From Pseudomonas sp. P818 (GTDB taxonomy: Bacteria > Pseudomonadota > Gammaproteobacteria > Pseudomonadales > Pseudomonadaceae), in contig NZ_ATKM01000005.1 in the NCBI RefSeq assembly GCF_000418555.1, positions 806,001 to 870,000 of the forward strand: a stretch of DNA of 64,000 nt. The letters run 5' to 3'. Position 1 is the stretch's first letter. The number at the start of each line of letters is the position of its first letter. The notes under the pieces were generated by a model. That model searched no databases. It was not told where the DNA came from and worked only from the letters and a program-made list of their open reading frames with translations. Both the position numbers and the translations under genes were made by a program. This document shows, one piece after another, positions 44,239-53,129 of this stretch.

Positions 44239-44745
44239 TCAGATGTAGTCGTTCAGCAGGCCAGCGGGCAGCAACAGGTCAAAGGCCTCGCGGAACAGCA
44301 GGAAAATGAGCGCAGAGCAGATGGCGGCGATCAGCAGGTAGGTCAGGTGTCTGGCCTTCTGGTTGGCCGGGGTCAGCACGAGGAACTGCAGATACAGGTA
44401 AACCACGGTCATGATCGGGAAGCCCACTGGGCCGAGCAGGGCGATGTAGCCGAGGATCAGACCGAGGGTCTTGATGACGGTCTTCGGTTCGACGATTTCA
44501 GTGGCCGGCTCTTCAGCTTCTGTCGGCACCGGGCTGGCGGGCTCGGCGGCGGCCTTGGGTTTGGCAAAGGCGCTGAACAGTTGCATCACGCCAAGCAGAG
44601 AGAGGAATCCGGCCAGCAGTTTCGGCACGGTGGCCGCATCGATACCATCATGCCCGGGCAGCTGTTGTGCCAGTACCAGATAGGTGAGGCTGGCGCCAAG
44701 CATGCCGATGCCGATGATCAGTTCTTTCTTGTTCAGGGTGTTCAT
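44239..44745 (-). CDS. tctB: TctB small membrane subunit (system 2)
   Basis: A 168-residue membrane protein with about four hydrophobic segments (LIIGIGMLGASLTYLVLAQQ, and others near 35-55, 95-130 and 140-158) and an acidic, Pro-rich linker (PVPTEAEEPATEIVEP) between the first and second halves. Start ATG 44745 (MNTLNKKELIIGIGML) follows GAGGT. It is nine bases upstream of tctA on the same strand and belongs to the same transporter. Confidence 0.82.
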   Translation of the reverse strand: MNTLNKKELIIGIGMLGASLTYLVLAQQLPGHDGIDAATVPKLLAGFLSLLGVMQLFSAFAKPKAAAEPASPVPTEAEEPATEIVEPKTVIKTLGLILGYIALLGPVGFPIMTVVYLYLQFLVLTPANQKARHLTYLLIAAICSALIFLLFREAFDLLLPAGLLNDYI

Positions 44746-44811
44746 CGCGTACCTCGGTGTTCTGAGGTGCAGCGCCGGCAAGAGTCGATCTGGCCGGCGC
44801 TGCGTTGTGGC

Positions 44812-45789
44812 TTACTTGGCCTTGCGCAGCTCATCCTTGAACTGCATGAAGTCTTCGCGGGTCTTGGCCAGAATCTGCTTGGCCTCTTCGGTGCCGTAGA
44901 ACGCGACCGGCTGCTTGAACTTCTTCAGGTCTTCAGCGTAGGCAGGTTGCTCGGTGATCTGCTGCATGATGTCGGACATTTTCTTCACGATCGCCGGATC
45001 GGTGCCTTTGGGGAAGGCGACGACGTAGGGCTTGTCCATGGTGATGTCGAGGCCCTGCTCCTTGAGAGTCGGTACGTCACCCAGCATTGCGTTGCGCTCG
45101 GCATTGGGCTGGCCCAGTGCGACCATCTGACCGCCCTGAACGTAGTCCTGCACCGAGCCATAGGTGATCGCGCCCATGTCCAGACGACCGCCGAGCATGC
45201 CGACCACGCGGTCGGCCACGGTGCCACCGTCGACCATTTTCAGCTTGGCGCCGCTGAGTTTTTCCAGCATCAGGCCCTGCAGGTGGGAGAAGCTGCCCAT
45301 TTCGGTGCCGTAGGTGATGCTGCCCGGATTGGCTTTCGACTTGTCGACCAGGTCCTGCATGCTGGTCACGCCGGACTGTTTGGAGGCGACGAACACGGTG
45401 CTCTTGTCGACGCCGGCGATGCAGGAGATATCGAAGACTTCGTAGCTGTCTTCGGTCAGGCCGGCGACTTCGTTGACGATCAACTGACCCGGGTGGGTGA
45501 AGAGAATGGTGTTGCCATCCGCTGCTGCGCCCTTGACCTGTTCGGCTGCCAGGGTGCCACCGCCGCCAGCGACGTTGGTCACCACCATGGTCTTGCCGGT
45601 GATCTGATTGAAGTACTTGGCCATGGTGCGGGCGTTGAAGTCGGTATCGCCACCGGGGTTGGCGATGACCACCACCTGGATCGGACGAGTCGGCCACTTG
45701 ACCTCATCGGCGAAGGTGGCAGCGTGGCTGACCAGGGCACCGATGCCGACGACGGCAGAAAGGAGGGAGGCGCGGAATGTTTTTTTCAT
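44812..45789 (-). CDS. tctC: TctC-type periplasmic binding protein (system 2)
   Basis: A 325-residue binding protein. Start ATG 45789 (MKKTFRASLLSAVVGIGALV) follows GGAGT and gives a signal peptide cleaved near HAATFA-DEVKWP. The mature protein has the Bug/TctC pattern: PTRPIQVVVIANPGGDTD, then VTNVAGGGGTLAAEQV and ITYGTEMGSFSHLQGL. It would bind a carboxylate in the periplasm and hand it to TctAB. It lies between tctB and a glucarate-dehydratase-like gene on the same strand, so a hexarate ligand is the simplest inference. Confidence 0.87.
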   Translation of the reverse strand: MKKTFRASLLSAVVGIGALVSHAATFADEVKWPTRPIQVVVIANPGGDTDFNARTMAKYFNQITGKTMVVTNVAGGGGTLAAEQVKGAAADGNTILFTHPGQLIVNEVAGLTEDSYEVFDISCIAGVDKSTVFVASKQSGVTSMQDLVDKSKANPGSITYGTEMGSFSHLQGLMLEKLSGAKLKMVDGGTVADRVVGMLGGRLDMGAITYGSVQDYVQGGQMVALGQPNAERNAMLGDVPTLKEQGLDITMDKPYVVAFPKGTDPAIVKKMSDIMQQITEQPAYAEDLKKFKQPVAFYGTEEAKQILAKTREDFMQFKDELRKAK

Positions 45790-45824
45790 TGGAATACTCC
45801 GGGTTGGGATAAAAGCCGCGCGAG

Positions 45825-47219
45825 TCAGTCGCGGCCGAGGCTGGGACGTTTCGGGTCGTATTGCCAACCCGGAACCAGGTACTGCATGGCCATGGCGTCG
45901 TCGCGCGCGCCGTTGGCCACCTTCTTGTAAAGCTCGTGGGCGGCCATGATCCGCTCCATGTCCGGCTCGATACCCAGGCCGGGCTTGTCCGCTACCTGTA
46001 CCTGACCACCGACGATCTGCAGCGGCTCGCGAGTCAGGCGCTCTTCGCCTTCCTGCCAGATCCAGTGGGTGTCGATGGCTGTGACGCGGCCAGGTACGGC
46101 GGCGGCGGCGTGGGTGAACATGGCCAGGGAAATGTCGAAGTGGTTGTTGGAATGCGAACCCCAGGTCAGGCCGAACTCCTCGCATACCTGACCGAGACGC
46201 ACGGCCCCCTGCATGGTCCAGAAGTGCGGGTCGGCCAACGGAATGTCGACTGCCTCGAGGCGCAGCGAGTGACCCATCTGCCGCCAGTCGGTGGCGACCA
46301 TGTTGGTGGCGGTGGGAATGCCGGTGGCGCGTTTGAACTCGGCCATCACCTCGCGCCCCGAGTAGCCGTTTTCCGGGCCGCAAGGATCTTCGGCGTAGGC
46401 CAGCACATGACCTTGTCCTTTACACAGCGAGATGGCTTCGTCCAGGGACCAGGCGCCGTTGGGATCGAGGGTAACGCGGGCATCGGGGAAGCGTGCCTTG
46501 ATCGCGCGGATCGCCTCCATCTCCTCGGCGCCACGCATCACACCACCCTTCAGTTTGAAGTCGTTGAAGCCGTAGCGCGCATGGGCCGCTTCGGCCAGGC
46601 GGGCGATGGCCTGCGGCGTCATCGCGGCCTGGTGGCGCAGGTGATACCAGTCATCCGCCGCGCCATTGCCGGCGAGGTAGGGCAGGTCGGTACGCTGACG
46701 ATCACCTATATAGAAGAGGTAGGCGAGCATCGGCACGCTGTCGCGCTGCTGGCCGCTGCCGAGCAGTTCGGCAACCGGAACGTCCAGATGCTGGCCAAGC
46801 AGGTCGAGCAGGGCGGCTTCGACGGCGGTGATCACGTTATCCAGTCGCAGGTTGATCTCGTGCGGCTGCTTGAGCACGCGTGCTTCGGATTCGGAGGTGA
46901 CCTGATGCTGGGTGGTCTGCGGCCCCTTGGCTGGCCCGGCGATGGCCTGGCGCAGGCTATTGAGAATGCGGTTGTAGCGTCCGACCGATTGCCCGATCAC
47001 TTTCTCGCGGCAACGCTCCAGCGCCTGGCGGATGCCTTCGCCACCGGGCACTTCGCCACAGCCGATGCGCCCGGCGTTGTCCTTGAGCAGCACCAGATTG
47101 CGGGTGAAATAGGGGGCGTGGGCGCCGCACAGGTTGAGCAGCATGCTGTCATGGCCGGCAACCGGAATGACCTGCATCTCGACGATTCGGGGTGTGCTGC
47201 TGCGAGTGGCTTCGTACAT
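45825..47219 (-). CDS. Glucarate dehydratase paralogue (GudD/GudX-like)
   Basis: A 464-residue enolase-superfamily enzyme of the glucarate dehydratase family. All expected active-site residues are present: Lys222 and Lys224 (NDFKLKGG), metal ligands Asp252, Glu277 (YAEDPCG) and Asn306, and the Asp330-His356 dyad (GSHSNNH). Relative to standard GudD it has about 18 extra residues near 95-120, where GudD has the conserved [14 protein letters not shown] loop; here the region reads [13 protein letters not shown] and on. That loop contacts substrate in the family, so specificity may differ. The start at 47219 matches the usual N-terminus; ATG 47240 is an alternative. It precedes tctC in the same operon. 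Confidence 0.82.
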   Translation of the reverse strand: MYEATRSSTPRIVEMQVIPVAGHDSMLLNLCGAHAPYFTRNLVLLKDNAGRIGCGEVPGGEGIRQALERCREKVIGQSVGRYNRILNSLRQAIAGPAKGPQTTQHQVTSESEARVLKQPHEINLRLDNVITAVEAALLDLLGQHLDVPVAELLGSGQQRDSVPMLAYLFYIGDRQRTDLPYLAGNGAADDWYHLRHQAAMTPQAIARLAEAAHARYGFNDFKLKGGVMRGAEEMEAIRAIKARFPDARVTLDPNGAWSLDEAISLCKGQGHVLAYAEDPCGPENGYSGREVMAEFKRATGIPTATNMVATDWRQMGHSLRLEAVDIPLADPHFWTMQGAVRLGQVCEEFGLTWGSHSNNHFDISLAMFTHAAAAVPGRVTAIDTHWIWQEGEERLTREPLQIVGGQVQVADKPGLGIEPDMERIMAAHELYKKVANGARDDAMAMQYLVPGWQYDPKRPSLGRD

Positions 47220-47275
47220 CTTGGCTGGGGCTCCGAACATGGCGCGGCCCTTAGCCGCAATGGCGAAGGGACGGT

Positions 47276-47440
47276 TCAGTCGTGCACCGGGATCAGCAGG
47301 CGATCCTCGCTGCAGCGAGTGAAAGCATGGGCAAAGACGGCAACGAAACCCGCGCGGGTTGCACTGTTCGGGCAGCTGCTGGCATCGATGTAATGGTCAG
47401 CTCGATGGCAGGGCAGGGGGGCAGTGAAGGTCTGTGACAT
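47276..47440 (-). CDS. Possible 54-residue leader protein before the glucarate dehydratase paralogue
   Basis: A short open frame starting [23 protein letters not shown] 47440, with GAGG nine bases upstream and a stop 36-57 bases before the dehydratase start. It has three further cysteines and ends RLLIPVHD. Composition is compatible with coding and the position suggests the first gene of the operon, but I recognise no family. It could equally be an untranslated leader. Confidence 0.35.
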   Translation of the reverse strand: MSQTFTAPLPCHRADHYIDASSCPNSATRAGFVAVFAHAFTRCSEDRLLIPVHD

Positions 47441-47478
47441 GACCTGGGCCTCGTTTGTTTTTATTGGATTGTCATAGG

Positions 47479-47489
47479 TTGTCGTATGA
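47479..47489. promoter_or_regulatory. Candidate GntR/FadR-type operator, left
   Basis: TTGTCGTATGA matches TNGTNNNACNA with one mismatch and overlaps a larger palindrome GTCATA-N8-TATGAC (47471-47490). It is about 40 bases upstream of the leftward small frame. Regulator identity is unknown; no GntR gene is in the window. Confidence 0.35.
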
Positions 47490-47692
47490 CTTGTGTAAAT
47501 TAGTACCAGCCTGTTCCTGGCCTGTCAACGCTGCGCGTGGCGAATGATGGTTGCGCTGCCATCTGCTCTGGCGTCATCGTGGAGTCTGCTCTAGGCTGGG
47601 CTTTGCCGCTTGCGAAACGGTTTTGCCGGCAGGCTTGGCGGTGGCGAGAAAACTTCGACGAACGGACGATACAAAAACTGGTGTTTTTTTTG

Positions 47693-47703
47693 TTGTTGTA
47701 CGA
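47693..47703. promoter_or_regulatory. Candidate GntR/FadR-type operator, right
   Basis: TTGTTGTACGA matches the FadR-subfamily pattern TNGTNNNACNA at every fixed position. It lies 66-76 bases before the kdgD ATG. GntR proteins commonly control hexarate genes; the link is inference. Confidence 0.35.
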
Positions 47704-47768
47704 TAACGTATCTCTACAGCCGCGGCTGACGCTATTCCTCACAACTCGCTTTACAGGGTGTTCGCATA

Positions 47769-48680
47769 ATGAATCCACAAGAACTTAAGTCCATCCTCTC
47801 CTCCGGTCTGCTGTCTTTCCCGGTCACCGACTTCGATGCTGCCGGTGATTTCAATCAGGCCGGCTACGTGCGTCGCCTCGAGTGGCTGGCGCCCTACGGC
47901 GCTTCCGCGCTGTTCGCTGCCGGCGGTACTGGCGAGTTCTTCTCCCTGGCGCCGGACGAATACAGCGCCGTGATCAAAACCGCCGTGGACACCTGCGAGA
48001 AGTCGGTACCTATCCTGGCTGGCGTCGGCGGCCCGACCCGTGTTGCCATCCAGATGGCTCAGGAAGCCGAGCGCCTGGGTGCCAAGGGCCTGCTGTTGCT
48101 GCCGCACTACCTGACCGAAGCCTCGCAGGACGGCGTTGCCGCGCACGTCGAGCAGGTGTGCAAGTCGGTGAAGATCGGTGTGGTGGTCTACAACCGCAAC
48201 GTCTGCCGCCTCAACGCCAGCCTGCTGGAGCAGGTCGCCGAGCGTTGCCCGAACCTGATCGGCTACAAGGATGGTCTGGGTGACATCGAGCTGATGGTGT
48301 CGATTCGTCGTCGCCTGGGCGATCGCCTGACCTACCTCGGCGGCCTGCCGACCGCTGAAGTCTACGCCGCGGCCTACAAGGCGCTGGGCGTACCGGTCTA
48401 TTCCTCGGCCGTGTTCAACTTCATCCCGAAAACCGCCATGGCGTTCTACAAGGCCATCGCTGCCGAAGATCACGCTACCGTAGGCAAGCTGATCGACGAT
48501 TTTTTCCTGCCGTACCTGGACATCCGTAACCGCAAGGCCGGCTATGCCGTGAGCATCGTCAAGGCCGGTGCCAAGATCGTCGGTTACGATGCCGGCCCGG
48601 TACGTGCGCCGCTGACCGATCTGCTGCCGGAGGAGTACGAAGCCCTGGCCAAACTGATCGAAGCGCAAGGCGCGCAGTAA
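47769..48680 (+). CDS. kdgD: 5-dehydro-4-deoxyglucarate dehydratase
   Basis: A 303-residue class I aldolase-type enzyme of the DHDPS/NAL family. It removes water and CO2 from 5-keto-4-deoxyglucarate to give 2-oxoglutarate semialdehyde, the step after the hexarate dehydratases. The Schiff-base Lys167 lies in [11 protein letters not shown], the catalytic Tyr141 in VVVYNRN, and the substrate loop GGTGEFFSL near 52-60. It is the first gene of the rightward operon and leads into gudD. The final enzyme of the route, the semialdehyde dehydrogenase, is not encoded in the window. Confidence 0.92.
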   Translation: MNPQELKSILSSGLLSFPVTDFDAAGDFNQAGYVRRLEWLAPYGASALFAAGGTGEFFSLAPDEYSAVIKTAVDTCEKSVPILAGVGGPTRVAIQMAQEAERLGAKGLLLLPHYLTEASQDGVAAHVEQVCKSVKIGVVVYNRNVCRLNASLLEQVAERCPNLIGYKDGLGDIELMVSIRRRLGDRLTYLGGLPTAEVYAAAYKALGVPVYSSAVFNFIPKTAMAFYKAIAAEDHATVGKLIDDFFLPYLDIRNRKAGYAVSIVKAGAKIVGYDAGPVRAPLTDLLPEEYEALAKLIEAQGAQ

Positions 48681-48791
48681 CACCGCAGGTGGCCGCTCGC
48701 GCCTGCGAGCGGCCCAGCCGCGCCCTGGCAGGCCGGGCGCGACGACGCTGAACCATTGTAGAACCCGCACAAGAACAACAGGGTAACGCTC

Positions 48792-50045
48792 ATGACTTCA
48801 CAGATTTCTGCCACTGTCGGCACTCCGCTGATCACCGAGCTGCAAGTCGTACCGGTCGCCGGTCAAGACAGCATGCTGCTCAATCTGAGCGGTGCCCATG
48901 GCCCTTACTTCACCCGCAATATCCTCATTCTCAAGGACAGCGCCGGCCATGTCGGTGTTGGCGAAGTCCCTGGCGGCGAGGGCATCCGCAAGACCCTCGA
49001 AGACGCCCGCTCGATCCTCGTCGGCCAGCCGGTCGGCAACTACAATGCGCTGCTCAATCAGGTGCGCCGTGCTTTCGCCGATCGTGATTCCGGTGGCCGT
49101 GGTCTGCAGACCTTCGACCTGCGCATCACCATCCATGCCGTCACCGCGCTGGAGTCGGCGCTGCTCGACCTGCTCGGCCAGCACCTCGGCGTGCCGGTGG
49201 CCGCCCTGCTCGGCGAAGGCCAGCAGCGCGATGCGGTGGAAATGCTCGGCTACCTGTTCTTCATCGCCGACAAGGACAAGACCGATCTCGGCTACCGCGA
49301 CGAGCGCGATGCCGATGACGCCTGGGAGCGCGTGCGCAACCAGACCGCGCTGACCCCTGAGGCCATCGTTCGCCAGGCCGAGGCTGCACATGCGCGTTAC
49401 GGCTTCAACGACTTCAAGCTCAAGGGCGGCGTGCTGCATGGCGAGGCCGAAGTCGAGGCGATTCGTGCTCTGGCTGCGCGCTTCCCGAATGCCCGCGTGA
49501 CGCTCGACCCCAATGGCGGCTGGTCGCTGGACCAGGCCATCGCCCTGTGCCGCGATCTGCGGCGCCGAGCCAACATGATCGCTACCGACTGGCGGCAGAT
49601 GGGCCACACCATCTCCCTGCAGTCGGTGGACATCCCGCTGGCCGACCCGCACTTCTGGACCATGGCCGGCTCCGTGCGCGTGGCGCAGATGTGCAACGAC
49701 TGGGGACTGACCTGGGGCTCGCACTCGAACAACCACTTCGACATCTCGCTGGCCATGTTCACCCACGTGGCCGCCGCCGCGCCGGGTCGCGTGACCGCCA
49801 TCGACACCCACTGGATCTGGCAGGACGGCCAGTACCTGACGCGCAACCCGCTGCGCATCGAGGGTGGCCTGGTACAGGTGCCGAAGACGCCGGGCCTCGG
49901 CGTCGAGCTGGATTGGGACGCGCTGGCCAAGGCGCACGAGCTGTACCAGGCCAAGGGCCTCGGCGCGCGTGACGACGCCATCGCCATGCAGTACCTGATC
50001 CCTGGTTGGACCTTCAATAACAAGAAGCCCTGCTTGGTGCGTTGA
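48792..50045 (+). CDS. gudD: D-glucarate dehydratase with internal in-frame deletion
   Basis: A 417-residue protein that follows GudD closely from end to end except for one gap. Lys209/Lys211, Asp239, Asn261, Asp285 and His311 of the active site are present. However, where the family has about 41 residues from the end of one helix through LAYAEDPCG and GREVMAEF to TATNMIATDW, this protein has only [16 protein letters not shown]. About 32 residues are missing (96 bp), including the beta-strand that carries the second metal ligand (Glu260 in E. coli numbering). A barrel without this strand should not bind metal properly, so the protein is probably inactive although the frame is intact. An assembly error is the main alternative. 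Confidence 0.85.
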   Translation: MTSQISATVGTPLITELQVVPVAGQDSMLLNLSGAHGPYFTRNILILKDSAGHVGVGEVPGGEGIRKTLEDARSILVGQPVGNYNALLNQVRRAFADRDSGGRGLQTFDLRITIHAVTALESALLDLLGQHLGVPVAALLGEGQQRDAVEMLGYLFFIADKDKTDLGYRDERDADDAWERVRNQTALTPEAIVRQAEAAHARYGFNDFKLKGGVLHGEAEVEAIRALAARFPNARVTLDPNGGWSLDQAIALCRDLRRRANMIATDWRQMGHTISLQSVDIPLADPHFWTMAGSVRVAQMCNDWGLTWGSHSNNHFDISLAMFTHVAAAAPGRVTAIDTHWIWQDGQYLTRNPLRIEGGLVQVPKTPGLGVELDWDALAKAHELYQAKGLGARDDAIAMQYLIPGWTFNNKKPCLVR

Positions 50046-50080
50046 GTCAGGCCCGACGCGTTCCGTGATCCTGCTGTCCC

Positions 50081-50186
50081 GTAGGGTGGGCTTTAGCCCA
50101 CCTTGATTGAGTGCTGTAGGGTGAGCCGGGCGGCGTTCCGCTTCAGCCCACTAAGACTGCAGCTGGTGGGCTAAAGCCCACCCTAC
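50081..50186. repeat. REP/BIME-like paired palindrome inside the gud operon
   Basis: Two 22-base arms (50081-50102, starting GTAGGGTGGGC; 50165-50186, ending GCCCACCCTAC) are perfect inverse copies, and each arm is itself palindromic. A degenerate third unit lies between (50116-50152). It fills the gap between gudD and the permease gene. Such elements can end transcription partially or protect upstream mRNA. Confidence 0.75.
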
Positions 50187-50223
50187 CGGCTCAGCCTTTC
50201 CTTCTGTCTCACGAGCCTTGCCG

Positions 50224-51549
50224 ATGCCAGATGCCAAACCGGGTCGTGTGCGCTACAGCATCCTGCTGATGCTGTTTCTGGTCACCACCATCACCTTCGC
50301 CGATCGCTCCAGTCTGTCGGTCGCCGGTTCGGCGATGCAGGCCGGCCTCGGCATCGACGCGGTGACGCTCGGCTACATCTTCTCGGCGTTCGGCTGGGCC
50401 TATGTGATCGGGCAGATTCCCGGTGGTTGGCTGTTCGATCGCTTCGGCACCAAACCGGTATACACGTTGGCGTTGTTCACCTGGTCGGTACTGACCCTGC
50501 TGCAGGGCTTCGTCGGCTGGCTGCCCAGCACTTGGGCGGTGACCTCGATGTTCCTGCTGCGGCTGCTGGTGGGCTTCGCCAGTGCGCCGTGCTTTCCCGG
50601 TAATGCGCGCATCACCGCCTCCTGGTTTCCCACAGCCGAGCGCGCTACCGCCACGGCTATCTCCAGTTCGGCGCAGTACGCCGCCACGGCATTGTTCGCG
50701 CCGTTGATGGGCTGGGTGGTGCAAACCATGGGGTGGCAATCGGTGTTCATCGTGCTCGGTTGTCTCGGTCTGGCGCTGTCGTTCGTCTGGCTCAAACAGC
50801 TGCATGGCCCGCGTCAGCACCCGCGTATCGAAGCAGCTGAGCTGGCCCACCTGGAACAGGGCGGAGCGTTGATCGATCTGGAAGGGCAGCGTGGCGGCAG
50901 TGGCGGTTCGCAGTGGCGCTACCTGGGCCTGCTGCTGCGCCAGCGCACCATGATCGGCATCTACCTTGGCCAGTATTGCAACAACGCCATTACCTACTTC
51001 TTTCTCACCTGGTTCCCCGTTTACCTGGTGCAGGCACGCGGCATGAGCATTCTCGGTGCCGGTTTCGCCGCCGCCTTGCCGGCCATCAGCGGTTGCGTCG
51101 GTGGCGTGCTCGGCGGGCTGCTGTCCGACGGCATGCTGCGTCGCGGTCATTCGCTGACCCTGGCGCGCAAGCTGCCGATGGTGCTCGGCCTGCTGCTGTC
51201 GAGCGCCGTGGTGCTATGCATTTTCGTCGAGAGCGACACGGCTGTTGTGGCGCTGATGGCTTTGGCCTTCTTCGGCAAGGGCCTCGGTTCACTGGGTTGG
51301 ACGCTGGTGGCCGACACCTCGCCACGGCAGATCCTTGGCCTGTCCGGTGGGCTGTTCAATACCTTCGGCAACCTGGCGGCGATCACCACACCCATTGTCA
51401 TCGGTTACCTGGTCAGTCATAGCGGTTCTTTCGATGGGGCACTGGTCTATGTCGGCCTCAATGCCCTGCTGGCGGTGGTCAGCTTCGGCCTGATCGTCTG
51501 CCGTATTCACAGGGTCGAGCTGGACGCCACGTCCGCCTCGGCAGCCTGA
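50224..51549 (+). CDS. gudP: Hexarate MFS permease (GudP-like)
   Basis: A 441-residue transporter with about twelve membrane segments, of the anion:cation symporter family that includes GudP and GarP. Typical stretches are [20 protein letters not shown] near the N-terminus, [21 protein letters not shown] (motif A region) and [21 protein letters not shown]. It would import D-glucarate or galactarate with protons. ATG 50224 is preferred over TTG 50218. Its position between gudD and garD supports the substrate assignment. It gives the cluster a second uptake route besides TctABC. Confidence 0.87.
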   Translation: MPDAKPGRVRYSILLMLFLVTTITFADRSSLSVAGSAMQAGLGIDAVTLGYIFSAFGWAYVIGQIPGGWLFDRFGTKPVYTLALFTWSVLTLLQGFVGWLPSTWAVTSMFLLRLLVGFASAPCFPGNARITASWFPTAERATATAISSSAQYAATALFAPLMGWVVQTMGWQSVFIVLGCLGLALSFVWLKQLHGPRQHPRIEAAELAHLEQGGALIDLEGQRGGSGGSQWRYLGLLLRQRTMIGIYLGQYCNNAITYFFLTWFPVYLVQARGMSILGAGFAAALPAISGCVGGVLGGLLSDGMLRRGHSLTLARKLPMVLGLLLSSAVVLCIFVESDTAVVALMALAFFGKGLGSLGWTLVADTSPRQILGLSGGLFNTFGNLAAITTPIVIGYLVSHSGSFDGALVYVGLNALLAVVSFGLIVCRIHRVELDATSASAA

Positions 51550-51571
51550 ACGCACAACAGGAGCACGCAGC

Positions 51572-53128
51572 ATGCAGTTGATTCCCCATCAGGATTCGCC
51601 CCGTTATATCCGCCTGCACCCGAGCGACAATGTCGGCGTGGTGGTCAATGACCAGGGCGTCGCCGCGGGCGGCCAGTTCGACGATGGCCTGACGGCTGTC
51701 GAAGGTATCCCGCAGAGCCACAAGGTGGCGCTGGTGGATATCGCCGAAGGGCACGAGGTGGTGCGTTATGGCGAGGTCATCGGTTATGCGCTCAAATCCA
51801 TCGCCGCCGGCAGCTGGGTGACCGAGCAGGTGCTGCGCATGCCCGAACCGCCGCTGCTGGACAACCTGCCCAAGGCGACCCTCAAGGCCGCTCCCGGCGA
51901 GCCGCTGGAGGGCTACACCTTCGAAGGCTTCCGCAACCCGGATGGCAGCGTCGGCACGCGCAATATCTTGGGTGTGACCACCACCGTGCAGTGCGTGGTC
52001 GGCGTGCTCGATCACGTGGTCGAGCGCGTGCGCAAGGAAATCCTGTCCAAGTACCCCAACGTCGACGACGTGGTGGCGCTGTCGCACAGCTACGGCTGCG
52101 GCGTGGCGATCAACGCGCCGGACGCCGTGGTGCCGATCCGCACCCTGTACAACATCAGTCGCAACCCCAACCTCGGCAGCCAGGCGCTGGTGATCAGCCT
52201 CGGCTGCGAGAAACTGCAGGCCAACCAGTTGATGGATGGTGATGCGCTGACCAACGGCATGGACGAGGAAGACTGGCTGTTCCGCCTGCAGGATTCCGGC
52301 AGCGGATTCGCCGGCATGGTCGAGCAGATCATGGGCATGATCGAGGATCGTCTGCAGGTGCTTGATCTCCGTCGTCGCGAGACCGTGCCGGCTTCCGAGC
52401 TGGTGGTCGGCATGCAGTGCGGCGGCAGCGACGCCTTCTCCGGCATCACCGCCAACCCGGCTTTGGGTGTGGCCGCCGACCTGCTGGTGCGCGCCGGCGC
52501 CACCGTGATGTTCTCCGAGAACACCGAAGTGCGTGACGGCATCCACCTGCTCACGCCACGCGCCGCCAGCGTCGAGGTGGCCGATGCGCTGATCCGCGAG
52601 ATGGACTGGTACGACCGCTACCTTGCGCGCGGCATGGCCGATCGCAGCGCCAACACCACGCCGGGCAACAAGAAGGGCGGGCTGAACAACATCGTCGAGA
52701 AGGCCATGGGCTCCATTGCCAAGTCCGGCAACGGCACCATCGCCGGTGTGGTCGCGCCGGGCGAGCGGATTCGTGGCAAGGGCCTGTGGTTTTGCGCCAC
52801 GCCGGCCAGCGACTTCATCTGCGGCACCCTGCAACTGGCAGCGGGCATGAACCTGCACATCTTCACCACCGGTCGTGGCACGCCCTATGGCCTGTCCATG
52901 GTGCCGGTGATCAAGGTGGCCACGCGCACCCAACTGGCCGAACGCTGGCCCGATCTGATTGATGTCGACGCCGGGCAGATCGTCTCCGGGCGCATGACGC
53001 TGGAGGAAATGGGCTGGCACATCTTCCAGCTCTATCTGGACGTGGCCAGCGGTCGCAAGCAGACCTGCGCCGAGCACCTGCGCCTGCACAACGATCTGGT
53101 GCTGTTCAACCCGGCGCCGGTGACCTGA
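51572..53128 (+). CDS. garD: Galactarate dehydratase
   Basis: A 518-residue iron-dependent dehydratase of the UxaA/GarD family. The N-terminal SAF-like domain (about 1-100, [20 protein letters not shown]) and the catalytic region with [31 protein letters not shown] and [20 protein letters not shown] are present. It converts galactarate to 5-keto-4-deoxyglucarate, which feeds KdgD. AGGAG precedes the ATG. The oxidase gene starts one base after its stop, so both are in one operon. It is unrelated in fold to the talarate/galactarate dehydratase at the left of the cluster, giving two solutions to the same reaction. Confidence 0.92.
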   Translation: MQLIPHQDSPRYIRLHPSDNVGVVVNDQGVAAGGQFDDGLTAVEGIPQSHKVALVDIAEGHEVVRYGEVIGYALKSIAAGSWVTEQVLRMPEPPLLDNLPKATLKAAPGEPLEGYTFEGFRNPDGSVGTRNILGVTTTVQCVVGVLDHVVERVRKEILSKYPNVDDVVALSHSYGCGVAINAPDAVVPIRTLYNISRNPNLGSQALVISLGCEKLQANQLMDGDALTNGMDEEDWLFRLQDSGSGFAGMVEQIMGMIEDRLQVLDLRRRETVPASELVVGMQCGGSDAFSGITANPALGVAADLLVRAGATVMFSENTEVRDGIHLLTPRAASVEVADALIREMDWYDRYLARGMADRSANTTPGNKKGGLNNIVEKAMGSIAKSGNGTIAGVVAPGERIRGKGLWFCATPASDFICGTLQLAAGMNLHIFTTGRGTPYGLSMVPVIKVATRTQLAERWPDLIDVDAGQIVSGRMTLEEMGWHIFQLYLDVASGRKQTCAEHLRLHNDLVLFNPAPVT

Positions 53129-53129
53129 G

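Larger units (their letters stand above)
47220..47768. other. Divergent promoter region of the hexarate cluster
   Basis: This 549-bp stretch separates the leftward dehydratase/tct genes from the rightward kdgD operon. The left part holds the possible 54-residue frame. The right part (about 47450-47768) is noticeably more AT-rich, with homopolymer T runs near 47684-47691 and candidate regulator sites, and is where both promoters must lie. No RNA gene or mobile element was seen. Confidence 0.6.

Noticed and set aside
1555..45789. The two Tct systems as a recent duplication
   Set aside because: The three subunits share only family-level motifs and sit in different gene orders and contexts.
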